A stretch of DNA of 64,000 bases. It comes from Actinomadura hibisca NBRC 15177. Lineage in GTDB: Bacteria > Actinomycetota > Actinomycetes > Streptosporangiales > Streptosporangiaceae. The stretch lies in assembly GCF_001552635.1 (NCBI RefSeq), contig NZ_BCRO01000055.1:1-64000 (forward strand), in the 5' to 3' direction. Below are positions 1 to 8,121 of this stretch, one piece after another. The notes beneath the pieces were generated by a model. That model had not been told where the DNA came from, ran no database searches, and worked only from the letters and a program-made list of their open reading frames with translations. Position numbers and translations under genes: made by a program. The stretch's first letter is position 1. Each line of letters begins with the position of its first letter.

Positions 1-107
1 CGGACCGGCCCGGCGGGCGGCGCGGCGGGCGGAGCGGCACGGCGCGCCGTCTCGTGCGACGGCGGCGCGGCTCCGGTCACCGCGTCGGTCGATACCTCAC
101 CGGGCAC
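1..107 (-). CDS. Probable N-terminus of Rel (p)ppGpp synthetase/hydrolase, cut by the left edge
   Basis: A reading frame open to the left edge begins at a GTG (107) preceded by a GGGGAGG ribosome binding site five bases upstream. It encodes about 35 residues beginning VPGEVSTDAVTGAAPP and becoming Pro/Ala-rich, with no stop before the edge. Actinobacterial Rel proteins have just such a low-complexity N-terminal extension, and rel lies directly downstream of apt in many actinomycetes, in the same direction as here. The catalytic domains are outside the window, so the identity rests on synteny and composition only. An internal GTG at 80 is an alternative start with a weaker ribosome binding site. 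Confidence 0.5.
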   Translation of the reverse strand, partial: MPGEVSTDAVTGAAPPSHETARRAAPPAAPPAGPV

Positions 108-212
108 CCAGCCTCCCCAGACCCTGCGGGCGCGCTGCCCTGCCTGCCCCGCGGGAGCGCCCGTCCCCACCGGACTTCCTACGACGCCAGTCTATCCGGC
201 GCCTCTTTCGTC

Positions 213-737
213 CTAGACCGTGACCAGCGAATGGACGTCCAGATCACCCAGCCGGGCCCGGCCGTCCAGGAAGGACAGCTCGATCAGCACCGACAGCCCC
301 ACCACGTCGCCGCCGCCGCGCCGCACCAGATCGACGGCGGCCCGCGCCGTCCCGCCGGTGGCCAGCACGTCGTCCACGACCAGGACCCGGTCACCGGGGT
401 CGAAGGCGTCGGTGTGCATCTCGATCGTCTCGGCCCCGTACTCGAGATCATAGTTCTCCTCCAGGGTCGCCGCGGGCAGCTTCCCCTTTTTCCGCACCGG
501 GACGAAGCCCGCGCCGAAGTGGTAGGCGACCGGCGCGGCCAGGATGAACCCGCGCGCCTCGATCCCGACGATCTTGTCGATGGTGCCGCGGCCGTGGTGG
601 TTGACGATGGTGTCCACCACCCCGGCGAAGGCCACGTGGTCGGCCAGCAGCGGCGTGATGTCCTTGAACAGCACCCCGGGCTTGGGGTAGTCGGGCACGT
701 CGCGGATCCGGTCGTTGATCAGCTTGTCGAGGTCCAT
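213..737 (-). CDS. apt: Adenine phosphoribosyltransferase
   Basis: A 174-residue cytoplasmic salvage enzyme that makes AMP from adenine and PRPP. The PRPP-binding signature VLVVDDVLATGGT lies at residues 118-130, and the hood and flexible-loop region (EARGFILAAPVAY, VRKKGKLPA) is intact, so length and motifs match the family. The ATG at 737 is chosen because it has GGGGGAA just upstream and gives the family's normal N-terminus; an in-frame start 69 bases upstream would add a non-conserved extension. It follows secF on the same strand after a strong hairpin and precedes the probable rel gene, the usual actinobacterial order, linking purine salvage with stringent-response genes. Confidence 0.97.
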   Translation of the reverse strand: MDLDKLINDRIRDVPDYPKPGVLFKDITPLLADHVAFAGVVDTIVNHHGRGTIDKIVGIEARGFILAAPVAYHFGAGFVPVRKKGKLPAATLEENYDLEYGAETIEMHTDAFDPGDRVLVVDDVLATGGTARAAVDLVRRGGGDVVGLSVLIELSFLDGRARLGDLDVHSLVTV

Positions 738-788
738 CGGCGGTTCCCCCAGGGTTCGGTGACGGTTGCGCGCACAAGGTGGATGACA

Positions 789-829
789 GGCGACGGCCGC
801 GCCCACGCGGGGTGGACGCGGCCGTCGTC
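789..829 (-). terminator. Hairpin between secF and apt
   Basis: An 11-bp perfect stem (791-801 with 817-827) lies between the secF stop and the apt start. There is no clear U tract, as is common in high-GC actinomycetes. It would end or reduce transcription from the yajC-secD-secF unit, leaving apt either weakly coupled or served by its own promoter. Confidence 0.6.
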
Positions 830-864
830 ATGGAACGTGCTCCGCGGTGGTGCGGCGCCGGACC

Positions 865-2007
865 TTACTTGCTCCGGCGCTGGGTGCGGGTGCCGCGTTT
901 GGGCTGCTGGCGCGGTCCCTGCTGGACGACCTTGCGGACCGTGACGCCCGCCGGGACGTCGCCGTCGCCGGCGGTGTCCTCGGGCACGTCGTCGGCCAGG
1001 GTGTCGTCCACCGCCGCGCCGGCCTTGGCGGCCTTGGCCTGGCGCTTGGCGCTGGCCTCGCGGCGGGCGAGGTTCTGCCGCAGCTGGACGTACTTGGGCT
1101 CGCGCTCCTTGAGCTGCACCAGCAGCGGCGTGGCGACGCAGATCGAGGAGTAGGTGCCGACGATCATGCCGACGAACAGCGACAACGACAGGTCCTTCAG
1201 CGTGCCCGCGCCGAACAGCGTGGTGCCGATGAACAGGATCGCCGCGACCGGCAGGATCGCCACCAGCGAGGTGTTCAGCGAGCGCACCAGCGTGGACGAC
1301 AGCGCCTGGTTGGCGGCCTCGCTGTAGGTGATCTTCGAGGTCGGCGTGAGCGGCTTGGTGACCTCCTTGATCATGTCGAAGACCACCACCGCGTCGTACA
1401 ACGAGTAGCCCAGGATCGTCAGGAAGCCCAGCAGCGTGGCCGGGGTGACCTCGAAGCCGGACCAGGCGTAGACGCCCGCGGTGATGACCAGGTCGTGCAC
1501 CAGCGCGACCACCGCCGCCAGCGCCATCCGCCACTCGAAGGCCACCGACAGGTAGGCGATGATCAAGATCATGAAGACGACCAGCGCCTGCCACGCCTTG
1601 CTCTGGATCTCACCGCCCCACGAGGCCCCCACCACCTGGGTGCTGACCTTGTCGGCCGGGACCGACAGCTCCTTGGCGATGTTCTGCTTGACCTCGGTGA
1701 CCTGCTGCGACGACAGGCTCTCGGTGGTGACGCGCCAGTCGTCGCCGGCCTTCTGCACGATGGCCTGGTGCGCGCCCGCGCCGGTGACCGCGCCGCGCAC
1801 CTGCTCGATGGAGTGGCTGGAGGCGCCGAAGGTGAACACCGACCCGCCCTTGAACTCCACGCCGAAGTTCAGGCCCTGGATCAGCAGGCCCGCGATGGAG
1901 AACACCAGCAGCAGCCCGGAGATGGAGTACCAGACCTTGGGCTTGCCGACGATGTCGGCGCTGATCTCGCCCCGGTAGACCCGGGAGACGACCGCTCGGA
2001 ACGCCAT
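865..2007 (-). CDS. secF: Protein translocase subunit SecF
   Basis: A 380-residue RND-type membrane protein that works with SecD to drive late steps of Sec-dependent export using the proton gradient. It shows an N-terminal membrane segment (about residues 28-46), a P1-like extracytoplasmic domain, then five further membrane segments with the conserved VALVHDLVIT and GYSLYDAVVVFDMIKE stretches. The tail is basic and hydrophilic. The ATG at 2007 lies two bases after the secD stop, and its ribosome binding site GGAGG is inside the end of secD, so the pair is translationally coupled. Length and order (yajC-secD-secF) are typical of actinobacteria. Confidence 0.97.
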   Translation of the reverse strand: MAFRAVVSRVYRGEISADIVGKPKVWYSISGLLLVFSIAGLLIQGLNFGVEFKGGSVFTFGASSHSIEQVRGAVTGAGAHQAIVQKAGDDWRVTTESLSSQQVTEVKQNIAKELSVPADKVSTQVVGASWGGEIQSKAWQALVVFMILIIAYLSVAFEWRMALAAVVALVHDLVITAGVYAWSGFEVTPATLLGFLTILGYSLYDAVVVFDMIKEVTKPLTPTSKITYSEAANQALSSTLVRSLNTSLVAILPVAAILFIGTTLFGAGTLKDLSLSLFVGMIVGTYSSICVATPLLVQLKEREPKYVQLRQNLARREASAKRQAKAAKAGAAVDDTLADDVPEDTAGDGDVPAGVTVRKVVQQGPRQQPKRGTRTQRRSK

Positions 2008-2009
2008 GG

Positions 2010-3800
2010 TCACACCTCCTGCTTGCTGGTGCGGACGGCCGGTGCCGGGGTCGCCTTGTGCAGGCGCCGGGGGTCCAGGCCGGACATCGGATGGCCCCTG
2101 CCGAAGAACTGCGTCCGCGACAGCAGCGCCACCAGCGGCTTGGTGAAGAAGAACACCACCACGATGTCGATCAGCGTGGTGAGGCCCATCGCGAACGCGA
2201 AGCCCGCGACGCCGCCGACGGCCAGGAAGTAGAGCACCAGCGCCGCCAGGAAGGTGACCGCGTCGGCGACCAGGATGGTGCGCCGGGCCCGCTTCCAGGC
2301 GACCTCCACCGACGGCCGCAGCTTGCGCCCGGCCCGCAGCTCGTCGCGCAGCCGCTCGAAGTACACGATGAACGAGTCGGCGGTGATGCCGATCGACACG
2401 ATCAGGCCGATGATGTGCGGCAGCGAGAGCCGGAAGCCCATGTTCTCGCCCAGGATCACCACCGACAGGTAGGTGATGCCGGCCGCCACCAGCAGGCTCA
2501 GCACCGCCACGATGCCGAGGCCCCGGTAGTAGAACAGGCAGTACAGCACCACCAGCGCCAGGCCGATCGCGCCGGCGATCAGGCCGCCGCGCAGCTGGTC
2601 GGAGCCCAGCGTGGACGACACCTCGTCGATGGAGCTCTGGGTGAACTCCAGCGGCAGCGCGCCGTACTTCAGCACGTTGGCGAGGTCGTTGGCGTAGGAC
2701 TGGGTGAAGCTCTCGGGCGGGCCGTCGATCTGCGCGGTGCCGCCGGTGATCGCGCCGCTGCGGATCTGCGGAGCCGAGACCACCTGGCCGTCCAGCACGA
2801 TCGCGACCTGGCCGCGCGGGTCGCCGGGGTTGGCCTGGTAGGCCTGGTAGGCGTCGGCGGTGACCTCGCCGAACTCCCTGCCGCCCTGGGACTTGAACTT
2901 CATGCTGACCCACCAGCTGCTCTGTCCCTGCGTGGCGTCCGGGGGCATCGCGCTGGCGTCGGAGACCTGCTCGCCCAGGACCCGGACCGGTCCCAGGATG
3001 TACTTGGAGACCTGGCCGCCCTCTTCCTTCTGATCACAGGACACCACGAACTTGCGGGCCGGGTCGTTGGCGCCCGGCACCCGCTTGTCGGCCTTGTAGC
3101 AGTTCAGTTCCTCGAACTGCTTGATCACGGCCTTGTCGTCGATGCCGGTGTAGTCGGCGCCCGACGGCTGGACCGGCGGCACCTGGAGCTGCGGCGTGCC
3201 CGAGGTGGCGGGGGCGGGGGTGCCCGGCGCCGAGCCCGACGGCTGGGGCGTCGGCGCGGCCAGCGCCTCGCTGAGCGCCCGCCCGCGCGGGGTGGCCGTG
3301 CCGGACGGCGAGGTGGACGGGGACGGGGAGGCGCTCTTGTCCTTCTTGTCCTTGTCCTTCTTCGCGTCCTTGCCGGTCGTCGTCGGCGTCGGCGCGGGCG
3401 CGGCGGCGTTGGGCTTGCCGTCGGCGGCCGCGAACACCTGCCGGAACTGCAGCTTCGCCGTGGTCCCGATGAGCTGGACGACGCCGTCCTGGCCCTGGCC
3501 GGGCACGTTGACGACGATGTTGCTGCTGCCCTGCTTGGCGACCTCGGCGTCGGACACGCCCAGACCGTTGACGCGCTGCGTCATGATCTTGACGGCCTGG
3601 TCCATCTGCGTGGCCGGCGGGGTCTTTCCGCTCTCGGTCTTGGCCGTCAGCGTGACGGTCGTGCCGCCCGCCAGGTCGAGGCCGAGCTTGGGGGTGAGCT
3701 GGCCCTGCAGGACCATCACGCCGGTCAGGACCGCCAGCACCGCGAACAACGCGAGGAGGGTGCGCCCGGGCCGGGGAACATTGCTACGAGGCGGAGCCAC
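2010..3800 (-). CDS. secD: Protein translocase subunit SecD
   Basis: A 596-residue membrane partner of SecF. It has the N-terminal anchor (LLALFAVLAVLTGVMVL), the GLDLAGGTTVTL stretch, the large extracytoplasmic P1 domain, and five C-terminal membrane segments. Inside the extracytoplasmic part is a Thr/Pro/Lys/Ser-rich low-complexity insertion (about residues 137-205) not conserved between genera, with a Lys/Asp run followed by Ser-Pro repeats. It is probably a flexible linker facing the cell wall. It lies 43 bases downstream of yajC in a single transcription unit. Confidence 0.96.
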   Translation of the reverse strand: MAPPRSNVPRPGRTLLALFAVLAVLTGVMVLQGQLTPKLGLDLAGGTTVTLTAKTESGKTPPATQMDQAVKIMTQRVNGLGVSDAEVAKQGSSNIVVNVPGQGQDGVVQLIGTTAKLQFRQVFAAADGKPNAAAPAPTPTTTGKDAKKDKDKKDKSASPSPSTSPSGTATPRGRALSEALAAPTPQPSGSAPGTPAPATSGTPQLQVPPVQPSGADYTGIDDKAVIKQFEELNCYKADKRVPGANDPARKFVVSCDQKEEGGQVSKYILGPVRVLGEQVSDASAMPPDATQGQSSWWVSMKFKSQGGREFGEVTADAYQAYQANPGDPRGQVAIVLDGQVVSAPQIRSGAITGGTAQIDGPPESFTQSYANDLANVLKYGALPLEFTQSSIDEVSSTLGSDQLRGGLIAGAIGLALVVLYCLFYYRGLGIVAVLSLLVAAGITYLSVVILGENMGFRLSLPHIIGLIVSIGITADSFIVYFERLRDELRAGRKLRPSVEVAWKRARRTILVADAVTFLAALVLYFLAVGGVAGFAFAMGLTTLIDIVVVFFFTKPLVALLSRTQFFGRGHPMSGLDPRRLHKATPAPAVRTSKQEV

Positions 3801-3843
3801 TGGTCGTCATACTTCCCGTCTGAGAGTCGAGGGCGGTGCGGCC

Positions 3844-4329
3844 TCAGGCCGACGGCTTCTCCGCGGCCTTGCCGGCGGGGGCGGCCGTGCCGGCCTCCTC
3901 GGCGTCCGCGTGCCCGACCGCGTCGTCCTTGGACAGGTCGATCGAGGCGGCGGGCTTGGCGGCGCCGGGAGTGTCGACGGTGTCGGTCCCGCCGTCCAGC
4001 TCCTCGTCGTCGGCCTCGTCGGCCGGCTCGTCCTTGACGACGGTCATCACGGCCTGCTTGAGGAAGCGCGCCTGGACGCCCGGGGCGATCTCCAGCAGCA
4101 GCTCGCCGTCCTCGTCCACCTCGACCACGGTGGCGTGCATGCCCGCGGTGGTGATCACCTTCGTGCCGGGCTCGATGGCGCTCTGCATCGCCAGCTGCTC
4201 CTTGCGCCGCTTGCTCTGCGGGCGGATCAGCAGGAAGTAGAACACCAGGGGCACCGCGAGCAGCAGCAGGAGGTTGAAGGCGCCGCTGCCGCCCGAGTTC
4301 TGTGCCGCAATAATCATGTCGCTGCCCAT
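3844..4329 (-). CDS. yajC: Preprotein translocase subunit YajC
   Basis: A small Sec accessory protein of 161 residues that forms a complex with SecDF. One N-terminal membrane segment (FNLLLLLAVPLVFYFLLI) is followed by the diagnostic RPQSKRRKEQ and a KVITTAGMHATV stretch. The C-terminal third is an acidic/Ala-rich extension common in actinobacteria. The ATG at 4329 has GGAAGGA about ten bases upstream; a GTG one codon earlier and an ATG four codons later are possible. It begins the yajC-secD-secF operon, with a good promoter 95-123 bases upstream. Confidence 0.93.
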   Translation of the reverse strand: MGSDMIIAAQNSGGSGAFNLLLLLAVPLVFYFLLIRPQSKRRKEQLAMQSAIEPGTKVITTAGMHATVVEVDEDGELLLEIAPGVQARFLKQAVMTVVKDEPADEADDEELDGGTDTVDTPGAAKPAASIDLSKDDAVGHADAEEAGTAAPAGKAAEKPSA

Positions 4330-4423
4330 CACGAGGGCGTCCTTCCGATGTGGTTGTGCCCAGCCGGTCGCCGATATGGCCTCATCCAGCATCCGTCGGC
4401 TGGGAGACGGGACCGAGTCCCGG

Positions 4424-4452
4424 AGTCTAGAGAGTACGCCAGGGCCCGGCAA
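4424..4452 (-). promoter_or_regulatory. Promoter of yajC-secD-secF
   Basis: On the minus strand TTGCCG (4452-4447) and TAGACT (4429-4424) are separated by exactly 17 bases, a good match to the housekeeping sigma consensus of actinomycetes (TTGAC / TAnnnT). It lies in the 177-base gap between ruvB and yajC, predicting a leader of roughly 85-90 bases for yajC and showing the Sec genes need not depend on ruvCAB transcription. Confidence 0.65.
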
Positions 4453-4506
4453 CGACGTGACGAGCAGCGCGGCCGGGAAGTTCCCAAGCCGTTACCGGAA
4501 GATCAC

Positions 4507-5583
4507 CTACTGCGGTCCGGGGCCCTCGCCGTCCACCTCGAACAACGTTCCGGCCAGCGGCGCGGTGGGCGGCGGGGTCAGCCCGAGGTGCGCCCACGCC
4601 GCCGGGGTGGCGATGCGGCCGCGCGGGGTGCGGGCCAGCAGGCCCTGCCGGACCAGGAACGGCTCGGCGACGACCTCGACGGTCTCGGGCTCCTCTCCCA
4701 CCGACACCGCGAGCGTGGACAGCCCGACGGGGCCGCCGCCGAACTTGCGCAGCAGCGAGCCCAGCACGGCGCGGTCGAGGCGGTCCAGGCCGCGCTCGTC
4801 CACCTCGTAGAGGCTGAGCGCCGAGCGGGCCAGGTCGAGGTCCACCACGCCGTCGGCGCGGACCTCGGCGTAGTCGCGGACCCGGCGCAGCAGCCGGTTG
4901 GCGATGCGGGGGGTGCCGCGGGAGCGGCCGGCGACCTCGGCGGCGCCGTCGTCGGTGATCCGCACGTCCAGCAGCCGCGCGGACCGCTTGACGATCACCT
5001 CCAGCTCGGCGGGGCCGTAGAAGTCCATGTGCGCGACGAACCCGAACCGGTCGCGCAGCGGGCCGGGCAACATCCCGGCCCGGGTGGTGGCCCCGACCAG
5101 CGTGAACGGGGCGATGTCGAGGGGGATCGCGGTCGCGCCGGGGCCCTTGCCCACCACGACGTCGACCCGGAAGTCCTCCATCGCCATGTAGAGCATCTCC
5201 TCGGCGGGCCGGGCCATCCGGTGGATCTCGTCCAGGAACAGCACCTCGCCCTCGGCGAGGGTGGACAGGATCGCCGCCAGGTCGCCGGCGCGCTCGATGG
5301 CGGGCCCGGAGGAGATGCGGAGCGGCTGGCCCAGCTCCGCCGCGATGATCATCGCGAGGGTCGTCTTGCCGAGGCCCGGCCCGCCCGACAGCAGCACGTG
5401 GTCGGGGGTGCGGCCGCGGCGCAGCGCGCTGTGCAGCACCAGCGACAGCTGCTCGCGCACCCGGTCCTGGCCGACGAAGTCGGCCAGCTGCTTGGGCCGC
5501 AGCGCCGCCTCGATGACCTGCTCCTCGGCCCCCTCCGGGTCGGCCGACACCAGGCGCTCGTCGTGGTCTCCGAAATCGTTCAA
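4507..5583 (-). CDS. ruvB: Holliday junction branch migration ATPase RuvB
   Basis: A 358-residue AAA+ helicase that drives branch migration with RuvA. Walker A GGPGLGKT is at about 67-74, Walker B LFLDEIH at 115-121, sensor 1 GATTRAG near 164-170, and GPLRDRF carries the arginine finger. The C-terminal winged helix is complete. I chose TTG at 5583 because it overlaps the ruvA stop (TTGA) and gives the family N-terminus NDFGDHDERLVS; no strong ribosome binding site is visible, so translational coupling to ruvA is likely. A GTG eleven codons downstream would trim the conserved N-terminus. Confidence 0.95.
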   Translation of the reverse strand: MNDFGDHDERLVSADPEGAEEQVIEAALRPKQLADFVGQDRVREQLSLVLHSALRRGRTPDHVLLSGGPGLGKTTLAMIIAAELGQPLRISSGPAIERAGDLAAILSTLAEGEVLFLDEIHRMARPAEEMLYMAMEDFRVDVVVGKGPGATAIPLDIAPFTLVGATTRAGMLPGPLRDRFGFVAHMDFYGPAELEVIVKRSARLLDVRITDDGAAEVAGRSRGTPRIANRLLRRVRDYAEVRADGVVDLDLARSALSLYEVDERGLDRLDRAVLGSLLRKFGGGPVGLSTLAVSVGEEPETVEVVAEPFLVRQGLLARTPRGRIATPAAWAHLGLTPPPTAPLAGTLFEVDGEGPGPQ

Positions 5584-6182
5584 TTGCTCAGTTTCTTCAG
5601 GGCGGCCTTCAGCAGGACCGGAACGGGCGGGGTGTCGGCGCCGTCGAGGTCGGCGGCGACCGCGTCCACGGCGGCGTCGGCGTCGCGCGCCGACCAGCCC
5701 AGGTTGATCAGGCCGGCCTGCACCTGGTCGCGCCAGGCGGCGGCGCGGGCCGGGGTCCGGACGCCGGGGGCGTCGCCGATCGGGCCGCCGAGGCGGTCCT
5801 TCAGCTCCAGCACGATGCGCTGGGCGCCCTTCTTGCCGATGCCGGGCACCTTGGTGAGGGCGTTGAGGTCCTCGGCGGCGACCGCGTGGCGCAGCGCGTT
5901 GGGGGTGTGCACCGCCAGCATGGCCAGGGCGAGGCGGGGGCCGACGCCGCTGGCGGTCTGGAGCAGCTCGAACACCTGGCGCTCGTCGTCGTCGGCGAAC
6001 CCGAACAGCGTCATCGAGTCCTCGCGCACCACCAGCGAGGTGGGCACCTTCGCCTGGTCGCCGACCCGCAGCCCGGCGAGGGTGGTCGGGGTGCACTGCA
6101 CCGCGTATCCGACGCCGTGCACGTCGATGACGGCCCCGTCGGGGCCGGCGGCGGCCACCTGGCCGCTGACGAAGGCGATCAC
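5580..6182 (-). CDS. ruvA: Holliday junction DNA-binding protein RuvA
   Basis: A 200-residue protein that binds four-way junctions as a tetramer and recruits RuvB. It shows the N-terminal OB fold (IAFVSGQVAAAGPDGAVIDVHGVGYAV), two helix-hairpin-helix motifs (SGVGPRLALAML, VPGIGKKGAQRIVLEL), and the small C-terminal RuvB-binding domain after a Pro/Ala linker. The start is a GTG overlapping the ruvC stop (GTGA) with GAGGAGG about eight bases upstream. It is the middle gene of ruvC-ruvA-ruvB. Confidence 0.96.
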   Translation of the reverse strand: MIAFVSGQVAAAGPDGAVIDVHGVGYAVQCTPTTLAGLRVGDQAKVPTSLVVREDSMTLFGFADDDERQVFELLQTASGVGPRLALAMLAVHTPNALRHAVAAEDLNALTKVPGIGKKGAQRIVLELKDRLGGPIGDAPGVRTPARAAAWRDQVQAGLINLGWSARDADAAVDAVAADLDGADTPPVPVLLKAALKKLSN

Positions 6183-6784
6183 TGCGCGTTTCCTCCTCGG
6201 TTCCTGGTGGCGGCCTTGGCGGCGGCCTGGGCGGCCGCGATGCGCGCCGCGTTGCGCTGGGCGTGGGTGCCCTGGCCCGCGCCCGCGCGGGCGGCGGCCA
6301 GCCGGGCCTGCGCGCCGCCGCGCCACACGTGGCAGATGGCCAGCGCGAGGGCGTCGGCGGCGTCGGCGGGCTTGGGCGCCTCCTCCAGCCGCAGCAGCCG
6401 CGTCACCATGGTGGTGACCTGCGCCTTGTCGGCGCGGCCGTTGCCGGTGACGGCGGCCTTGGCCTCGCTGGGGGTGTGCATCGCGACCGGCAGGCCGCGC
6501 CGCGCGGCCGCCACCAGCGCGATCCCGGCGGCCTGGGCGGTGCCCATGACGGTGCGCACGTTGTGCTGGGCGAAGACCCGCTCGACCGCGATGGCGTCGG
6601 GCCGCCACTCGTCGATCAGCGCTTCCAGGCCCCGCTCGACGCCCAGCAGCCGCAGCGCGATGTCGTCGTCGGGGCTGGTGCGCACCACGCTGACGTGCAC
6701 CAGGCTGAGCGGCTTGCCCGGCGCGCCCTCGACCACGCCGACCCCGCACCGGGTGAGGCCGGGGTCCACGCCCATCACCCGCAC
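6179..6784 (-). CDS. ruvC: Crossover junction endodeoxyribonuclease RuvC
   Basis: The Holliday junction resolvase, 201 residues from the chosen GTG. The RNase H-like acidic active site is complete: D7 (MGVDPGLTRCG), E68 (AIAVERVF), D141 and D144 (PADAADALALA). The C-terminal tail (AARIAAAQAAAKAATRNR) is an Ala/Arg-rich extension beyond the core. GTG at 6784 is preferred because the AAGGGG site then sits five bases upstream and homologues usually start at this point; GTG at 6790 or 6778 are alternatives. It opens the ruvCAB operon under a promoter that looks DNA-damage responsive. Confidence 0.94.
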   Translation of the reverse strand: MRVMGVDPGLTRCGVGVVEGAPGKPLSLVHVSVVRTSPDDDIALRLLGVERGLEALIDEWRPDAIAVERVFAQHNVRTVMGTAQAAGIALVAAARRGLPVAMHTPSEAKAAVTGNGRADKAQVTTMVTRLLRLEEAPKPADAADALALAICHVWRGGAQARLAAARAGAGQGTHAQRNAARIAAAQAAAKAATRNRGGNAQ

Positions 6785-6797
6785 GGCCACCCCTTTT

Positions 6798-6811
6798 CGA
6801 TCATTTGTTCG
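6798..6811 (-). promoter_or_regulatory. LexA (SOS) box-like site ahead of ruvC
   Basis: The minus strand reads CGAAC-AAAT-GATCG, one base away from the actinobacterial SOS core CGAAC-N4-GTTCG, and continues with the expected A. It lies about 13 bases upstream of the ruvC start, downstream of the promoter below, where bound repressor would block transcription. One half-site is imperfect, so binding is not certain. Confidence 0.45.
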
Positions 6812-6820
6812 GCTCGGGAC

Positions 6821-6843
6821 ACGCTACCGAACCCGGAGGACAA
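6821..6843 (-). promoter_or_regulatory. PafBC/RecA_NDp-type DNA-damage promoter of ruvCAB
   Basis: The minus strand has TTGTC (6843-6839) and TAGCGT (6826-6821) in the spacing of the mycobacterial and streptomycete LexA-independent damage promoter (TTGTC, four bases, eight bases, TAnnnT). The four bases after TTGTC are CTCC rather than RGTG, so the match is partial. The predicted transcript would begin about 30 bases before the ruvC start. Confidence 0.5.
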
Positions 6844-6866
6844 TCGTCGCGCGCGACGTGCCGGGG

Positions 6867-8030
6867 TCAGAAGTAGTCCAGCGAGAACGCGGCCCCCGCG
6901 AACACCGCGCCCAGCGCCTCCAGCGCGCCCGCCGTGCCGCCCTCGGCCAGGCCCGCGCGGCGCAGCGTCGCGACCGGGACGCCCGCGTACAGGGCCGCCA
7001 GGCCGCGCGCGCCGACGCGTACGGCGGCCGGGTCGTCGGCGGCGGGCTCCAGCCGTCCCCGGCCGTCCGCGACGATCAGCCGCCAGGACGCGGAGTTGCC
7101 CTTGATCCGGAGGTCCTCCACGGCCAGCGGGACGTCGGCCGTCACGCCCTCGGGGTAGCCGCGCGCCTCGATGGCGGCGGGCGCGTCCACCAGGCGGAAC
7201 ATCCACTGGGTGCGCTCCAGCTGGTCCACCTCCCGCTCCCCCAGCAGCCACAGCAGCGGGTCACCGGGGGCCAGGGCGGCGGTGACGTGTTCGGCGATCG
7301 ACGACCCGGACCCCACGATGGCGGCCAGCGCGCGCAGCGTCGCCTCCGAGCCCGCCACGAGCTTCTCCACCCGCAACGACTCGCCCCGCCCGTCCTGCCA
7401 CCGGTAGGCAAGGAAACCGTCCTCGGCCAGGTAGGAGAACAGGTCCTCGTCGGACAGCTTGTGCCGCCACATGTCCACGGTCCAGTCGACCGGGCCCGAG
7501 TCGCGGGCCTCGCCGTGGACGCGGCGCAGCACCGCCCCGACCTCGGCGGCGTCCTGCGGCGTGGCCCGCCGGACCGGCACCGGCGCGGCGTCCAGCGTCC
7601 GCAGCGCCTCGGTGCGCAGCCGCACCTTGTGGAAGCCGCCCGCGTGCTCCCAGCCGAGGCTGCGGTAGATGCGGGTGGTCGCCGGGAACAGCACCGACAC
7701 CGCGTGGCCCTTGGCGGCGCACAACTCCAGCGCGGCCGTCACGATCCGCCGCCCGATCCCGCGCCCGCGCGCCTCAGGGGCGACCGTCACGCCCGCGACG
7801 CCGCCCATCGAGACCGCTCTGCCGTGCCACCACTGCCGGAAGTCCAGCACGCGGGAGGTGGCGACGAGGCGGCCGCCGTCGAAGGCGCCCAGCAGGCGGC
7901 CCTCGGGCAGCGCCAGGGAGACCCGGCTCCGCCAGGCGTCGCGGTCCGCGGCGGGCACGGGGCCGAAGGCGCGGATGTTGCTGTCCAGGGCGGCGTCGAG
8001 GTCGTCGGCGGTGAGCGGGCGGATCTCCAT
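6867..8030 (-). CDS. Eis-like GNAT family N-acetyltransferase
   Basis: A 387-residue cytoplasmic acetyltransferase of the enhanced-intracellular-survival type. The N-terminal GNAT domain carries the acetyl-CoA loop VTVAPEARGRGIGRRIV (about 80-96). A second GNAT-like half and a C-terminal sterol-carrier-like domain follow, and the protein ends in the DYF motif whose terminal carboxylate serves in catalysis in this family. Eis proteins acetylate amines, including aminoglycosides in some mycobacteria; the natural substrate here is unknown. It stands alone between yebC and ruvC. Confidence 0.85.
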   Translation of the reverse strand: MEIRPLTADDLDAALDSNIRAFGPVPAADRDAWRSRVSLALPEGRLLGAFDGGRLVATSRVLDFRQWWHGRAVSMGGVAGVTVAPEARGRGIGRRIVTAALELCAAKGHAVSVLFPATTRIYRSLGWEHAGGFHKVRLRTEALRTLDAAPVPVRRATPQDAAEVGAVLRRVHGEARDSGPVDWTVDMWRHKLSDEDLFSYLAEDGFLAYRWQDGRGESLRVEKLVAGSEATLRALAAIVGSGSSIAEHVTAALAPGDPLLWLLGEREVDQLERTQWMFRLVDAPAAIEARGYPEGVTADVPLAVEDLRIKGNSASWRLIVADGRGRLEPAADDPAAVRVGARGLAALYAGVPVATLRRAGLAEGGTAGALEALGAVFAGAAFSLDYF

Positions 8031-8056
8031 GATCCAGCCCCTAGGCCACCGGGTGC

Positions 8057-8097
8057 GCGAACGCCGCCGCTCCCCGGTGGGGCGCGGCGGCGTTCGC
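8057..8097 (-). terminator. Terminator of pdxT-yebC
   Basis: A 14-bp perfect inverted repeat (8057-8070 with 8084-8097) with a 13-base loop lies just after the yebC stop and ahead of the acetyltransferase gene. It has no U run, as is typical of GC-rich actinomycetes. Confidence 0.75.
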
Positions 8098-8121
8098 GGT
8101 ACGGCGATCGAACGACGGAGG

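Noticed and set aside
2058..6417. Very long open frames on the plus strand opposite secD, yajC and ruvB (hundreds to over a thousand codons)
   Set aside because: They are Arg/Gly/Ala/His-rich antisense translations with no domains, a by-product of high GC content; the minus-strand genes explain the sequence.
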